A DNA stretch of 64,000 nucleotides, taken from Mayfieldus sp038317345. Its GTDB lineage: Bacteria > Actinomycetota > Thermoleophilia > Solirubrobacterales > 70-9. The stretch covers positions 5,316 through 69,315 of the forward strand of contig JBBQBH010000008.1 in NCBI GenBank assembly GCA_038317345.1. Reading direction: 5' to 3'. The position numbers and the translations under genes are program-made. Positions 29,806-39,976 of this stretch are shown here, in pieces (position 1 is the first letter of the stretch; each line of letters begins with the position of its first letter). The notes below the pieces were generated by a model, which had not been told where the DNA came from, ran no database searches, and was given only the letters and a program-made list of their open reading frames with translations.

Positions 29806-30578
29806 ACGGCGTCTGGCTCGTCCTGCACCAGTTCCGCTATGACCAGAAGTCGTTCTGGCGCAACCCGGCGTCGGTCTTCTTCACCGTGATGTTCCCGGTG
29901 CTGCTGCTGGTCATCTTCGCGCTCGTCTTCAGCGGACAGAACGTGGACATCGCCGGTGGCATCGGCGTCGACGCCTACTACGTGCCGGCGATCATCACCT
30001 TGGCGGTGATCTCGGCCACGATGCAGAGCCTGGCGATGTCGCTGACCATCGCCCGCGAAGATGGGCGGCTGAAGCGGGGGCGGGGGACACCGATGCCGCC
30101 CTGGGTGTTCATCGCCGGCCGGATCGGCAACGCGATCGTGGTTTCGCTGCTGATGTTGGCTCTGCTCGCGGCTATCGGAAAGCTCGCCTTTGGGGTGCAG
30201 ATTCCGTGGACCCGCCTGCCGGAGATCGTGGTCACGCTCGCGATCGGCGCCGCCGCCTTCTGCTGCCTCGGTGTCGCGCTGACCGCCGCGATCCCATCCG
30301 CGGATGCCGCCGCTCCGATCGCCAACTTCACACTGCTGCCGCTTTATTTCCTCTCCGGTGTCTTCATTCCCGAGGACCAGATCCCGAACGGGGTGCTTGA
30401 TTTCGCCAGCGCGTTTCCGGTCAGGCACTTCTTCGAAGCATTCTTCAGCGTCTATGAGGCCCCCGGGGCTGGTGGCTCCGGAATGCAGTGGGGTCACCTG
30501 GCCGTGGTCGTCGCCTGGGGCGTTGCCGGCCTGATCCTGGCTGTGCGCTACTTCCGCTGGACGCCCAAGGAAGGCTAG
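29802..30578 (+). CDS. ABC-2 type transporter permease
   Basis: This membrane subunit of 258 residues has six hydrophobic segments: FFTVMFPVLLLVIFALVFSG, YYVPAIITLAVISATMQSLA, a helix near residue 100, IVVTLAIGAAAFCCLGVALT, LLPLYFLSGVFIPEDQIP and the C-terminal VVVAWGVAGLILAV. LSGVFIP is the ABC-2 signature region. It partners the overlapping ATPase (ATGA). Its TAG stop lies within the CTAG end of the MITE-like element, so the original C-terminus may have been altered. Confidence 0.9.
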   Translation: MNGVWLVLHQFRYDQKSFWRNPASVFFTVMFPVLLLVIFALVFSGQNVDIAGGIGVDAYYVPAIITLAVISATMQSLAMSLTIAREDGRLKRGRGTPMPPWVFIAGRIGNAIVVSLLMLALLAAIGKLAFGVQIPWTRLPEIVVTLAIGAAAFCCLGVALTAAIPSADAAAPIANFTLLPLYFLSGVFIPEDQIPNGVLDFASAFPVRHFFEAFFSVYEAPGAGGSGMQWGHLAVVVAWGVAGLILAVRYFRWTPKEG

Positions 30579-30741
30579 TGGGGCCTCTCACAACGCCTCA
30601 TCGAAAATGACGGCCCCAGATCACCACCATGCTGCGTCCTCAGTCGCCCGAATAGCGCTGCTATTCGGGCTTCCTGCGTCCTTGCCTGCTGTCGTCTGGC
30701 CCACGTCATTTCCTGGCGAGCGTTATGAGACACCCCACTAG
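30575..30741. mobile_element. MITE-like element with 22-bp terminal inverted repeats
   Basis: The ends 30575-30596 (CTAGTGGGGCCTCTCACAAC, then GC) and 30720-30741 read as inverted repeats with three mismatches. Further inside, AAATGACG and CCAGA are also shared, and a perfect 11-bp stem (GCCCGAATAGC, loop GCT) sits at 30646-30670 in the centre. The element is 167 bp, codes for nothing, and ends in CTAG on both sides, which fits the YTAR target duplication of IS5-type elements. It fills the gap between the permease and VOC genes. Confidence 0.65.
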
Positions 30742-30781
30742 GTGCGCGCCTGATGTCGGGCGGCATGTATAGGTTTGGCGG

Positions 30782-31144
30782 GTGATTCACCATGTCGTGC
30801 TGGGTGTCTCGGACCTGGAGGGCAGCGGCGCCTTCTACGACGCGCTGCTCGCGCCGCTCGGCTGGCGCCGCCACCTCCAGGACGACGGGGTGGTCGGTTG
30901 GGGCATCGCGAAGCCGGTTTTCTTCGTCTCCGGGGACGCCGCGACCACCGCGAGCCACGGCCTGGTTTGTTTCTCCGCGCCCGGCATCGCCGCCGTCAAG
31001 GCCGCCTGGGAGGGCGGGCTGGCGCACGGCGGCAGCGGCATCGACGCGCCCGGCGAGGCGCGCCGAACCGGCTCCGGCTCCTATTCGGCCTTCATCGCCG
31101 ATCCCGACGGCCACAGCGTCGAAGTCACAGTCGGCTCGGATTGA
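30782..31144 (+). CDS. VOC/glyoxalase-superfamily protein
   Basis: This small protein of 120 residues has the vicinal-oxygen-chelate fold: IHHVVLGVSDLEGSGAFYDALLAPLGW at the start with a metal-ligand His, then GLVCFSAPG and FIADPDGHSVEVTVG with the C-terminal Glu ligand. It may be a lyase, dioxygenase or resistance-type binding protein; the substrate cannot be read. TAGGTT at 30770-30775 lies 6 nt before the GTG, suggesting a leaderless message. The MITE-like element is just upstream. Confidence 0.83.
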   Translation: MIHHVVLGVSDLEGSGAFYDALLAPLGWRRHLQDDGVVGWGIAKPVFFVSGDAATTASHGLVCFSAPGIAAVKAAWEGGLAHGGSGIDAPGEARRTGSGSYSAFIADPDGHSVEVTVGSD

Positions 31145-31213
31145 GCACGCGCGGCGGGGCGCCGGCGCCGAATCCATAAGATCAGAGGGCAAGCCACCCG
31201 AGGAGGGAGAGCA

Positions 31214-32239
31214 ATGCCAGTGAAGGTCGGGATCAACGGCTTCGGCCGCATCGGGCGCAACATCTTTCGTGCCGCCCATGCAGCAGAGGCCGACCTCGAG
31301 TTCGTCGCCGTCAACGACATCACCGACCCGGCAATGCTTGCCCACCTGCTCAAGTACGACTCGATTCTGGGTCGGTTCCCCGGCGAGGTGGAGGCAGCCG
31401 ATGACGCGATCACAGTCGACGGCAAGCAGATCAAGGTGCTCGCCGAGCGCGATCCGGCGGCGCTTCCCTGGGGCGAGCTCGGCGCCGATGTGGTGATCGA
31501 GTCGACCGGCCTGTTCACCGGTCGCGACGACGCCGCCAAGCACCTCGATGCCGGCGCCAAGAAGGTGATCATCAGCGCGCCCGCCAAGGACCCAGACGTC
31601 ACCGTGGCGCTTGGGGTGAATTTCGACCAGGCCTACGACCCCGACCACCACGACGTGATCTCCAACGCCTCCTGCACCACGAACTGCCTCGCGCCGGTGG
31701 CGAAGGTGATCCACGAGGCGGTGGGGATCGAGCGCGGCCTGATGACCACTATTCATGCCTACACGGCGGACCAGCGGCTTCAGGACATGCCGCACAAGGA
31801 CCTGCGGCGCGCCCGCGCGGCGGCGATCAACCTGATCCCGACCACCACCGGAGCGGCGAAGGCAGTCGGCTTGGTCCTGCCGGATCTGGACGGCAAGCTG
31901 AACGGCTTTGCGATTCGGGCGCCGGTTCCGACCGGCTCAGTGGTCGATTTGGTCTGCAGCGTCGGCAAGGAGACAACCGCGGAGGAGATCAACGCCGCCG
32001 TCCGGGCAGCCGCCGAGGGCCCTCTGGAGGGAATCCTCTCCTACACCGAGGACCCGATCGTCTCCACCGACATCGTCGGCGATCCGCATTCGTCGATCTT
32101 CGACTCCGAACAGACGATGGTGATCGACGGTCGCATGGTCAAGGTCATCGCCTGGTACGACAACGAGTGGGGCTACTCGAACCGCTGCGTTGAGCTGGCG
32201 GCCAAGGTGCTGCAGCCGGTGGCGGCGGGCGCCGGTTGA
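31214..32239 (+). CDS. gap: Glyceraldehyde-3-phosphate dehydrogenase
   Basis: This 341-residue glycolytic enzyme oxidises glyceraldehyde-3-phosphate with NAD. Seen: KVGINGFGRIGRNIFRA, the active-site SNASCTTNCLAPVAKV with catalytic Cys, HAYTADQRLQD (catalytic His nearby) and WYDNEWGYSNRCVEL. It is the first gene of a tightly overlapping run gap-pgk-tpiA-gpmI. GAGGAGGGAG precedes the ATG and a TAAGAT -10-like element lies about 30 bp upstream. Confidence 0.97.
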   Translation: MPVKVGINGFGRIGRNIFRAAHAAEADLEFVAVNDITDPAMLAHLLKYDSILGRFPGEVEAADDAITVDGKQIKVLAERDPAALPWGELGADVVIESTGLFTGRDDAAKHLDAGAKKVIISAPAKDPDVTVALGVNFDQAYDPDHHDVISNASCTTNCLAPVAKVIHEAVGIERGLMTTIHAYTADQRLQDMPHKDLRRARAAAINLIPTTTGAAKAVGLVLPDLDGKLNGFAIRAPVPTGSVVDLVCSVGKETTAEEINAAVRAAAEGPLEGILSYTEDPIVSTDIVGDPHSSIFDSEQTMVIDGRMVKVIAWYDNEWGYSNRCVELAAKVLQPVAAGAG

Positions 32240-33546
32240 GCGGACGCGCAAGCGAGCATGCGGCCTCGGCGCGCGGGACCTTTACGAAGGCGAGCGTGCG
32301 CGACGCTGAGCTGGAAGGCAACACAGCGCTGCTGCGGGTCGACTTCAACGTGCCGCTCGAGGACGGCAAGGTCGCAGACGACACCCGGATTCGCGCCGCG
32401 CTGCCGACCATCGAGCTGCTGCGGGAGCGCGGCGCCGCGGCGGTGCTCGTATCCCATCTCGACCGTCCCGACGGGCCCGACCCCAAGCTTTCGATGCGGC
32501 CGGTCGCTGAGCGACTCGCCGACCTGCTCGGGGTCGAGGCGCGTCAGGCGCCCGAAGTGGTCGGCGAGCAGGCCTCGCAAATGGCCGCCGATCTGGGCCC
32601 GGGCGATCTGATGCTGCTCGAGAACAGCCGCTTCGAGCCCGGGGAGAGCAAGAACGACCCGCAGCTCGCGGCCGGGCTCGCCGGGCTCGCAGACCTCTAC
32701 GTAAACGACGCTTTCGGCGCCGCCCACCGTGCCCACGCGACCACGGTCGGGGTCGCGCGGCGCCTCCCGGCATACGCCGGCCTGCTGCTCGAGCGCGAGG
32801 TGCGCGAGCTGACCGCAGTGGTCGAGGACCCCGCCCAGCCGCTCGTCGTCGTGCTCGGCGGAGCGAAGGTCAGCGACAAGATCGGAGTGATCGAGCGCTT
32901 CCTGGGCATCGCGGAGGAGATCCTGGTCGGCGGCGCGATGTGCTTCAGCTTCTTTCGTGCCGAAGGCCACCCGACTGGTGACTCGCTGGTCGAGGAGGAA
33001 GGGGTCGAGCTCGCAAGGGACGCGGTGCGCGGGGTCGAGGGCTCCCGCTGCCGGCTGCTGCTGCCGACCGATTTGGTGCTCGCCGACCGCTTCGACGCCG
33101 ACGCGGAGCGCCGCGTATCCGAGTCCGCCGAGGTGCCGGATGGCTGGATGGGGCTCGACATCGGCCCGAACACCGCCCGGCGCTATGCGGAGTCGATCGC
33201 CGGGGCGGGCACGGTGCTGTGGAACGGGCCCATGGGCGCCTTCGAGCTGGAGCCGTTCGCGGCTGGGACGCGGACCGTCGCCGAAGCAGTTGCAGGCGCA
33301 AGCGGTACCACGGTGGTGGGCGGCGGCGACACCGTCGCGGCGTTGCAGCGCTTCGGGCTCGCCGATCGGGTCGACTGGCTCTCGACCGGCGGCGGCGCCT
33401 CGCTGGAGCTCTTGGAGGGCAAGCAGTTGCCAGGCGTCGAGGCGTTGATGGATGCCCAGAATGACTCCGCCGCCTCCTCCCAGGGAGCGTCAGCGACCGG
33501 TGATTCGGGCGAAGCCCGAATGCGTCCGGGGGCGGCGGGCAAATGA
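32236..33546 (+). CDS. pgk: Phosphoglycerate kinase
   Basis: This 436-residue kinase transfers phosphate from 1,3-bisphosphoglycerate to ADP. Seen: LLRVDFNVPLEDG, VLVSHLDRPDGPDPKLSMRP (substrate site), LLENSRFEPGE, VNDAFGAAHRAHATTVG, VVLGGAKVSDKI and VGGGDTVAALQRFG. It is longer than usual (about 395) because of roughly 22 extra N-terminal residues and a 25-residue Ser/Gly/Ala tail. The TTG start overlaps the gap stop by 4 bp; a later in-frame GTG would trim the N-terminus. Confidence 0.95.
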   Translation: MSGRASEHAASARGTFTKASVRDAELEGNTALLRVDFNVPLEDGKVADDTRIRAALPTIELLRERGAAAVLVSHLDRPDGPDPKLSMRPVAERLADLLGVEARQAPEVVGEQASQMAADLGPGDLMLLENSRFEPGESKNDPQLAAGLAGLADLYVNDAFGAAHRAHATTVGVARRLPAYAGLLLEREVRELTAVVEDPAQPLVVVLGGAKVSDKIGVIERFLGIAEEILVGGAMCFSFFRAEGHPTGDSLVEEEGVELARDAVRGVEGSRCRLLLPTDLVLADRFDADAERRVSESAEVPDGWMGLDIGPNTARRYAESIAGAGTVLWNGPMGAFELEPFAAGTRTVAEAVAGASGTTVVGGGDTVAALQRFGLADRVDWLSTGGGASLELLEGKQLPGVEALMDAQNDSAASSQGASATGDSGEARMRPGAAGK

Positions 33547-34294
33547 GCGCACGCACGCCGTATTTGGCGGCCAATTGGAAGATGAACAAGACGATCGAGG
33601 AGGCCGAGGCCTTCCTAGGCGCCTTCCTGCCCAAGGTCGCGAGCGGCGGGCCCGACATGGTCGTCTGCCCGTCGTTTTTGGCGCTCAAGTCGACGGTCGA
33701 GCACTGCGCCCAGAGCAGCGTCCGGGTGGGGGCCCAGAACATGCATGAGGAGGCCGCCGGCGCCTTCACCGGCGAGGTCTCGGCGCCGATGCTGCTCGAG
33801 GTCGGCGTCGACGCGGTGATCCTCGGCCACTCCGAGCGCCGCCAGTACTTCAACGAGAGCGACGAGGCGCTCGCCCGCAAGGTCCCGGCGGCGCTCGCCG
33901 CGGGGTTGGAGCCGATCCTCTGCGTGGGCGAGACCGAGGCGCAGCGCGACGCCGACGACACCCACGCCGTCCTCTCGCACCAGGTGTCGATCGACCTCGC
34001 CGAGGTGGGGTCGGCGCAGCTCGACTCGGTCGTGATCGCCTACGAGCCGGTGTGGGCGATCGGGACCGGGCGCACGGCGACCCCCGAGCAGGCGCAGGAG
34101 GCGATCCTGTTCATCCGCAACCTGGTGCGCGAACGCGAGCAGGGTGCGGCGGAGCGGATTCGGATCGTCTACGGCGGATCGATGAAGCCCGAAAACGCCG
34201 GCGAGCTGATGGCCGAGGCCGACATCGATGGTGGGCTGATTGGGGGAGCGAGCCTCGACCCCGACGATTTCGCCGCGATAGTCGCGGCCGCGCA

Positions 34295-34298
<4 letters not shown>
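33543..34298 (+). CDS. tpiA: Triosephosphate isomerase
   Basis: This TIM-barrel enzyme of 251 residues interconverts the triose phosphates. Seen: LAANWKMNKT (catalytic Asn/Lys), VILGHSERRQYFNE (catalytic His), YEPVWAIGTGRTATPEQA (catalytic Glu and loop 6) and IVYGGSMKPENA. The ATG overlaps the pgk stop by 4 bp and the gene ends with a 4-bp overlap with gpmI. Confidence 0.97.
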
Positions 34299-35853
<1,555 letters not shown>

Positions 35854-35857
<4 letters not shown>

Positions 35858-36078
35858 GGCTCCAGGCCCTGATCTACGACATCCGGGCGCGGACGCGGAC
35901 GCGGCTTGTCGGCCAGGCGTTCGGGTATCTCGAGCCAGCCGCGCAGCGGTGTCCAAAGGACCGCCGCGATCTCGGCCGAGACGATCAGACAGATAACGGC
36001 CAACAGGAAGCTCCCGAAGATCAGAGCGAGGACAAACCCAACGAGCGTGCAAAGAGCCCATTTGCTGAAGCTGTCCAC
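35854..36078 (-). CDS. Small two-helix membrane protein
   Basis: This is a 74-residue protein with one long or two closely spaced hydrophobic segments (about 8-42: LCTLVGFVLALIFGSFLLAVICLIVSAEIA), followed by a polar tail rich in Pro and Arg (KPRPRPRPDVVDQ). The family is not recognised. It lies convergent with gpmI (4-bp overlap) and divergent from tgt. Confidence 0.6.
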
Positions 36079-36146
36079 GCGCGGAACAGTAGAAGGGGCG
36101 CAGGACGTCCCATTGGCGGTGGGGACAGAGCCCTAGGGTTCGAGCG

Positions 36147-37391
36147 GTGAGAACGGACCCGGACCGCCTCAGGTTCGAGATAAGCGCCCGCGACGGGTCC
36201 GCCCGCGCGGGCGCGCTGCACACCGCACATGGGCCTGTGCAAACGCCGGCGTTCATCCCGCTGGCGACCAAGGCGACCGTGCGAGGCCTGGAGTCAGCCG
36301 AGGTCGCCGAGCTCGGCTACGAGCTGGTGCTAGGCAACACTTTTCATCTCATGCTCTCGCCGGGGGCCGAGCGCATAGCCGCGCACGGCGGGCTGCACGG
36401 CTTCATGAGCTGGGAGCGGGCTGTGATCACCGATTCCGGCGGCTTTCAGGTCTTTTCGCTGGCCCACGGCAACGTCGCCGACGAGATCAAGGGCACCGGG
36501 CGTCGCCCCAGTGAGCAGGGCGCGATCCTCGAGATCGCCGAGGATGGGGTGCGCTTCCGCTCCTACCTCGACGGCTCGGAGCGGTTCATCTCCCCGGAGA
36601 TCTCGATGGAGGTTCAGGCGGCGCTCGGGTCCGACATCGCGCTCGCCTTCGACGAGTGCACTCCCTACAACGCCGAACGCGACTACACCGCCCGCTCCAC
36701 CGAGCGCACCCACCGCTGGCTCGATCGCTGCCTCGATTGGCATCGACGACACGGGCTCGCCACCCAGGCGGTGTTCGGGATCGTCCAAGGAGGGGTGCAC
36801 GAGGACCTGCGGCGCATTTCAGCCGAGCGGGTCTCGGAGGCACCGGTCGATGGCCTGGCGATTGGCGGCACGCTGGGGCGCGACAAGGACGAGATGCGAG
36901 GCGTACTCGACATGACTCTGCCCGGGCTTCCCCCCGAGGCGCCCAAGCACCTGTTGGGCGTAGGAGAGGTGGACGACTTCATCGCCGGCGTGCAGCGCGG
37001 CATCGATGTCTTCGATTGCGCTGTCCCGACCCGCCTCGCCCGCCACGGCGTCGCGCTGGCGCCCCTACCCGAGCGGCGCTGGCGGCTCGACCTGCGAAAG
37101 CCCGACAACGAGGGCGACGAACGGCCGCTGGTCGACGGCTGTCCCTGCAGAGCCTGCCGGAGCCACGATCGCGATTACCTCAACTACCTCTCGCGTTCAG
37201 AGGAGCTGACCGCGGTGCGACTGCTGGCCCTCCACAACCTCACCTACATGGAGCGCCTCGCCGCCGGGGCCCGCGACGCGATCGCGGCGGATCACTTCGC
37301 TGCCTACTCGTCCGCCATCCTCGACGGGGCCACCCCCTGGGACGCCGCGCATCAAGCCTCAAGTAACTTGCAACCAGCAACTAGCGACTAA
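36147..37391 (+). CDS. tgt: tRNA-guanine transglycosylase
   Basis: This 414-residue enzyme exchanges guanine-34 for preQ1 in tRNAs with GUN anticodons. Seen: GNTFHLMLSPGAE, ITDSGGFQVFSL (active-site Asp), FGIVQGGVHEDLR, LLGVGEVDDFIAGVQRGID, CAVPTRLARHG and the zinc site CPCRACRSH...HNL. The last residues (SSNLQPATSD) come from a heptamer repeat and are foreign to the family. TAGGGT at 36134-36139 lies 7 nt before the GTG, suggesting a leaderless mRNA. Confidence 0.95.
   Translation: MRTDPDRLRFEISARDGSARAGALHTAHGPVQTPAFIPLATKATVRGLESAEVAELGYELVLGNTFHLMLSPGAERIAAHGGLHGFMSWERAVITDSGGFQVFSLAHGNVADEIKGTGRRPSEQGAILEIAEDGVRFRSYLDGSERFISPEISMEVQAALGSDIALAFDECTPYNAERDYTARSTERTHRWLDRCLDWHRRHGLATQAVFGIVQGGVHEDLRRISAERVSEAPVDGLAIGGTLGRDKDEMRGVLDMTLPGLPPEAPKHLLGVGEVDDFIAGVQRGIDVFDCAVPTRLARHGVALAPLPERRWRLDLRKPDNEGDERPLVDGCPCRACRSHDRDYLNYLSRSEELTAVRLLALHNLTYMERLAAGARDAIAADHFAAYSSAILDGATPWDAAHQASSNLQPATSD
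37361..37388 (+). repeat. Heptanucleotide tandem repeat at the tgt terminus (copy 3)
   Basis: Four units (AAGTAAC, TTGCAAC, CAGCAAC, TAGCGAC) run up to the tgt stop codon and encode its last residues. The kinase gene ends directly after it on the other strand. Confidence 0.65.
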
Positions 37392-38582
37392 TTACTTCGT
37401 GTTGTCCTGGACGTTCTGCTTGATGTCGTCGACGCCCTTCTGAATGCTGTCGAAGGTGAAGTTCTTCAGCTTCACGCCGGTCGACTTGCTGGTCAAGGCG
37501 ACCACCCCGATCGCAACCGCGGCGGCGATCAGAACCAAGACGATCAGCGCCCCGATCCCCCGCATGGTGCGCCGCATCATCGATGGGCGGCGTGAGGGTG
37601 ATTGCGGCGCCTGTTCGGCGCGGGCGCGCCGCGGAGGCGGGGCTGAGGGGGCTGGGCGACGCTCACGCTCCATCCGTCGCGTCGCCGGCTCCTGCTCGAG
37701 CCGCCGCGTCGCCAGCTCCTCGTCCAGGGCAAGCGTCACGTCGGTCCCGGCGAGGCCGAGGCGCAACCCCTCGGCAAGCTGGGCGGCGCTGACGTAGCGG
37801 CGCTCAGGGTCGCCTTCCAGCGCCCGCAGCACCGCCGAGGACAGCGTCTCTGACACCTCGTCGTTGTAGGTGCGCGGCGGCAGCGGCCGTTCGTTCTGCT
37901 GGCGGACTGCAAGCTCGGCCAGCGACGCCCCCTCGTAGGGCAGGCGGCCGGTGAGGAACTGGTAGAGCACGACTCCCAGCGCGTAGACGTCGGAGGCCGG
38001 CGTCGCCTCTTCGCCTCGGACCTGCTCAGGGGCGAGGTAGGCGGCGGTCCCGATCACCGATCCCACTTGCGTGATCCGCGTCTGCTCGGCGGCCCGGGCG
38101 ATGCCGAAGTCGGTCAGCTTGACGCTCATCTCCCTGCCGTTGCCGGCCGGGCCACCGACGATCATCAGGTTCCCGGGCTTGACGTCGCGATGGATGATCC
38201 CGTGGCGGTGTGCGTAGTCGAGCCCGGCGCATGACTGCACGCCGATCTGAACGGTCTCGGCCGGCTCGACGTGGTCTGCGCGCTGAAGGATCTGGGCCCC
38301 CGACCGCCCCTCCACGTACTCCATGACGATGAAGTGGCGTCCGTCGTCGACACCGGTGTCGTAGACCTGCACGATGTTGGGGTGGATCAGCTTCGCCACC
38401 GCCAGCGCCTCGCGCCGGAAGCGGGCGACGAAGCGCTCGTCGTCGGAGAGGTGCTCGGCGAGCACCTTGACCGCGACCGTGCGCTCGAGGATGCGGTCGG
38501 TCGCCCGGTAGACGTTCGACATTCCGCCCGAGCCGAGCCGATCCTGGAGCTCGTAGCGATCGGAGAGCAGCGTCTGCGCCAT
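37392..38582 (-). CDS. Membrane Ser/Thr protein kinase
   Basis: This Hanks-type kinase has 396 residues. The kinase domain (about 8-270) shows GSGGMSNVYRATD, AVKVLAE (Lys), HRDVKPGNLM (catalytic loop), LTDFGIARA (DFG) and YLAPEQVRGE. A basic juxtamembrane stretch follows, then a single membrane helix (GALIVLVLIAAAVAIGVVAL, about 343-362) and a short outer tail of 34 residues. Unlike PknB it has no PASTA repeats. Its ATG shares a base with the stop of the upstream lipoprotein gene, so both are co-translated. Confidence 0.92.
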   Translation of the reverse strand: MAQTLLSDRYELQDRLGSGGMSNVYRATDRILERTVAVKVLAEHLSDDERFVARFRREALAVAKLIHPNIVQVYDTGVDDGRHFIVMEYVEGRSGAQILQRADHVEPAETVQIGVQSCAGLDYAHRHGIIHRDVKPGNLMIVGGPAGNGREMSVKLTDFGIARAAEQTRITQVGSVIGTAAYLAPEQVRGEEATPASDVYALGVVLYQFLTGRLPYEGASLAELAVRQQNERPLPPRTYNDEVSETLSSAVLRALEGDPERRYVSAAQLAEGLRLGLAGTDVTLALDEELATRRLEQEPATRRMERERRPAPSAPPPRRARAEQAPQSPSRRPSMMRRTMRGIGALIVLVLIAAAVAIGVVALTSKSTGVKLKNFTFDSIQKGVDDIKQNVQDNTK

Positions 38583-39151
38583 CAGCCGCCGCCCTGATTT
38601 CCGCTCTGTCCGGTGGCCTTCTTCTGCTGGCCCGGCGGAACTACGCCGCCGCCTTCACCCGGGGTACCGCCGGTAGAGGTTCCCGGGGGCGTGGTCGGGG
38701 CCGTGGGCGTGGTTGCGGGGGTCGTCGAAGTCGAGGTGTTCGTCGTCGTGGAGGTCGTCGTGCTCTTGGTCTTCTCGTGCTTCTGGGTGGTGCTCGCTTC
38801 GGTGCTGCTCGGCTCGGTCAGGGGCGCCTCGGTGGTCGTCTCGCAGGCTCCCGGTGAGTTGACGACGTCGGCGAGCCGCTGCGCGCCGTCGCTGAGCCGG
38901 GCACGGAGCTGCGCATCGACGGTCGTCGGCAGGGCTTCGATCTCGCTTTGGACGGTCGCCACCTCGGCGCTTGCCGAAGAGCAATCGCCGCTTTGAGCGT
39001 CGGCCTTGACCTGGTCCAGGTTGTCGAGGATCTGCTGCGCGTTATTCCCTGGGAGCAGGCCCTTTTCGTCCCGCGTGCCGCAGGAAACGAGCCCCACGGC
39101 GACGGCCGCGCCGAGCGCCAAAGCGAGTATCGGAAGTGCCAGCCTGGCCAC
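38582..39151 (-). CDS. Thr-rich lipoprotein linked to the kinase
   Basis: This 189-residue protein from a GTG at 39151 starts with a signal ending AVAVGLVSC, a lipobox. A helical region (about 35-105) with two Cys precedes a 75-residue tail made mostly of Thr, Ser and Pro, then a Gly/Pro end. The family is not recognised. It is directly upstream of the kinase in one operon and could be a sensor or a phosphorylation substrate; Thr-rich tails also act as wall-spanning linkers. An upstream extension overlapping the phosphoesterase is a shadow. Confidence 0.65.
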   Translation of the reverse strand: MARLALPILALALGAAVAVGLVSCGTRDEKGLLPGNNAQQILDNLDQVKADAQSGDCSSASAEVATVQSEIEALPTTVDAQLRARLSDGAQRLADVVNSPGACETTTEAPLTEPSSTEASTTQKHEKTKSTTTSTTTNTSTSTTPATTPTAPTTPPGTSTGGTPGEGGGVVPPGQQKKATGQSGNQGGG

Positions 39152-39161
39152 GGTCGTGAGC

Positions 39162-39902
39162 CTACTGACCGACGTAAAGGCGGTCGCCGAGGTGCTGGGG
39201 CAGTCCCGCATCCGTGATCGCCTTCGCCGCCAGGTCGATGTCGTACTCGACGCGGTGGTAGCGCGCGGTCCACCCGTCGGTGTCCAGCTCCAGCCATGCG
39301 GCGCGGGGATCGCCGTCGCGCGGCTGGCCGACGCTTCCCGGATTGACCAGCCAGCGGTTCTCGCCGAGATCGAGGCTGGCATCATCGAGCGCCTGGACGC
39401 CGCGCACGTCCCCGGTCCCGTCCGAATCCGGGCCGGAGAAGTACAGCGCCACGTGCGAGTGCCCGATCAGTGCAATCCGCTTGGGCTGCAGCTTGAGGCA
39501 GTCGGTGGCCTGCTCGATCGAGAGCACGTACTCCCAGACGGGGTCGCGAGGGGAGGCGTGAAAAAGCGCAACCTCCGCGCGTCCTCCCACCGGCTTCAGC
39601 TCACGCAGGAAGTCAAGCGTCGACTCCTCGCAGTTCTCCTGCGTCCATGTCACCGCCTCCGCGGCCGCCGGGGAAAAAGCGGCCACGTCGATCTCGCCGA
39701 GCACGGCGAGATCGTGATTTCCCACCAGGCAGGTCTCGCAGCGGTCCTTGACGATCTCCGTGCAACGGTCGGGGTCGGCGCCGTAGCCGACAACGTCGCC
39801 CAGGCACCAGACCTCCTCGACGTCGATCTCCTCGATCGCCGCCAGCACCGCCTCGAGGGCGGGCAGGTTTGAGTGGATGTCGGTTATCACGGCTGCGCGC
39901 AT
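39162..39902 (-). CDS. Calcineurin-like metallophosphoesterase
   Basis: This 246-residue phosphoesterase has the full metal-site set: ITDIHSNLPAL (DxH), LGDVVGYGADP (GDxxxYG), VGNHD (GNHD), a His in ALFHASPRD and IGHSHVAL (GHxH), with NPGSVGQPRDG near the end. It resembles the YfcE/MJ0936 group, which hydrolyses phosphodiesters. The ATG lies at 39902. It ends 10 bp before the lipoprotein-kinase pair, so all three may be one transcript. Confidence 0.88.
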   Translation of the reverse strand: MRAAVITDIHSNLPALEAVLAAIEEIDVEEVWCLGDVVGYGADPDRCTEIVKDRCETCLVGNHDLAVLGEIDVAAFSPAAAEAVTWTQENCEESTLDFLRELKPVGGRAEVALFHASPRDPVWEYVLSIEQATDCLKLQPKRIALIGHSHVALYFSGPDSDGTGDVRGVQALDDASLDLGENRWLVNPGSVGQPRDGDPRAAWLELDTDGWTARYHRVEYDIDLAAKAITDAGLPQHLGDRLYVGQ

Positions 39903-39976
39903 CGGCCGGCTGGGCGGGTCTCGGGCACACGCCCGGACGCATGGCCGGGCGAAGAGAGCCGTCTATCGTAGGGACG

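Noticed and set aside
28897..30578. ABC transporter as the CcmAB haem exporter
   Set aside because: The permease is an ABC-2 drug/lipid type with LSGVFIP and the ATPase has the long DrrA-like tail; neither resembles CcmA or CcmB.
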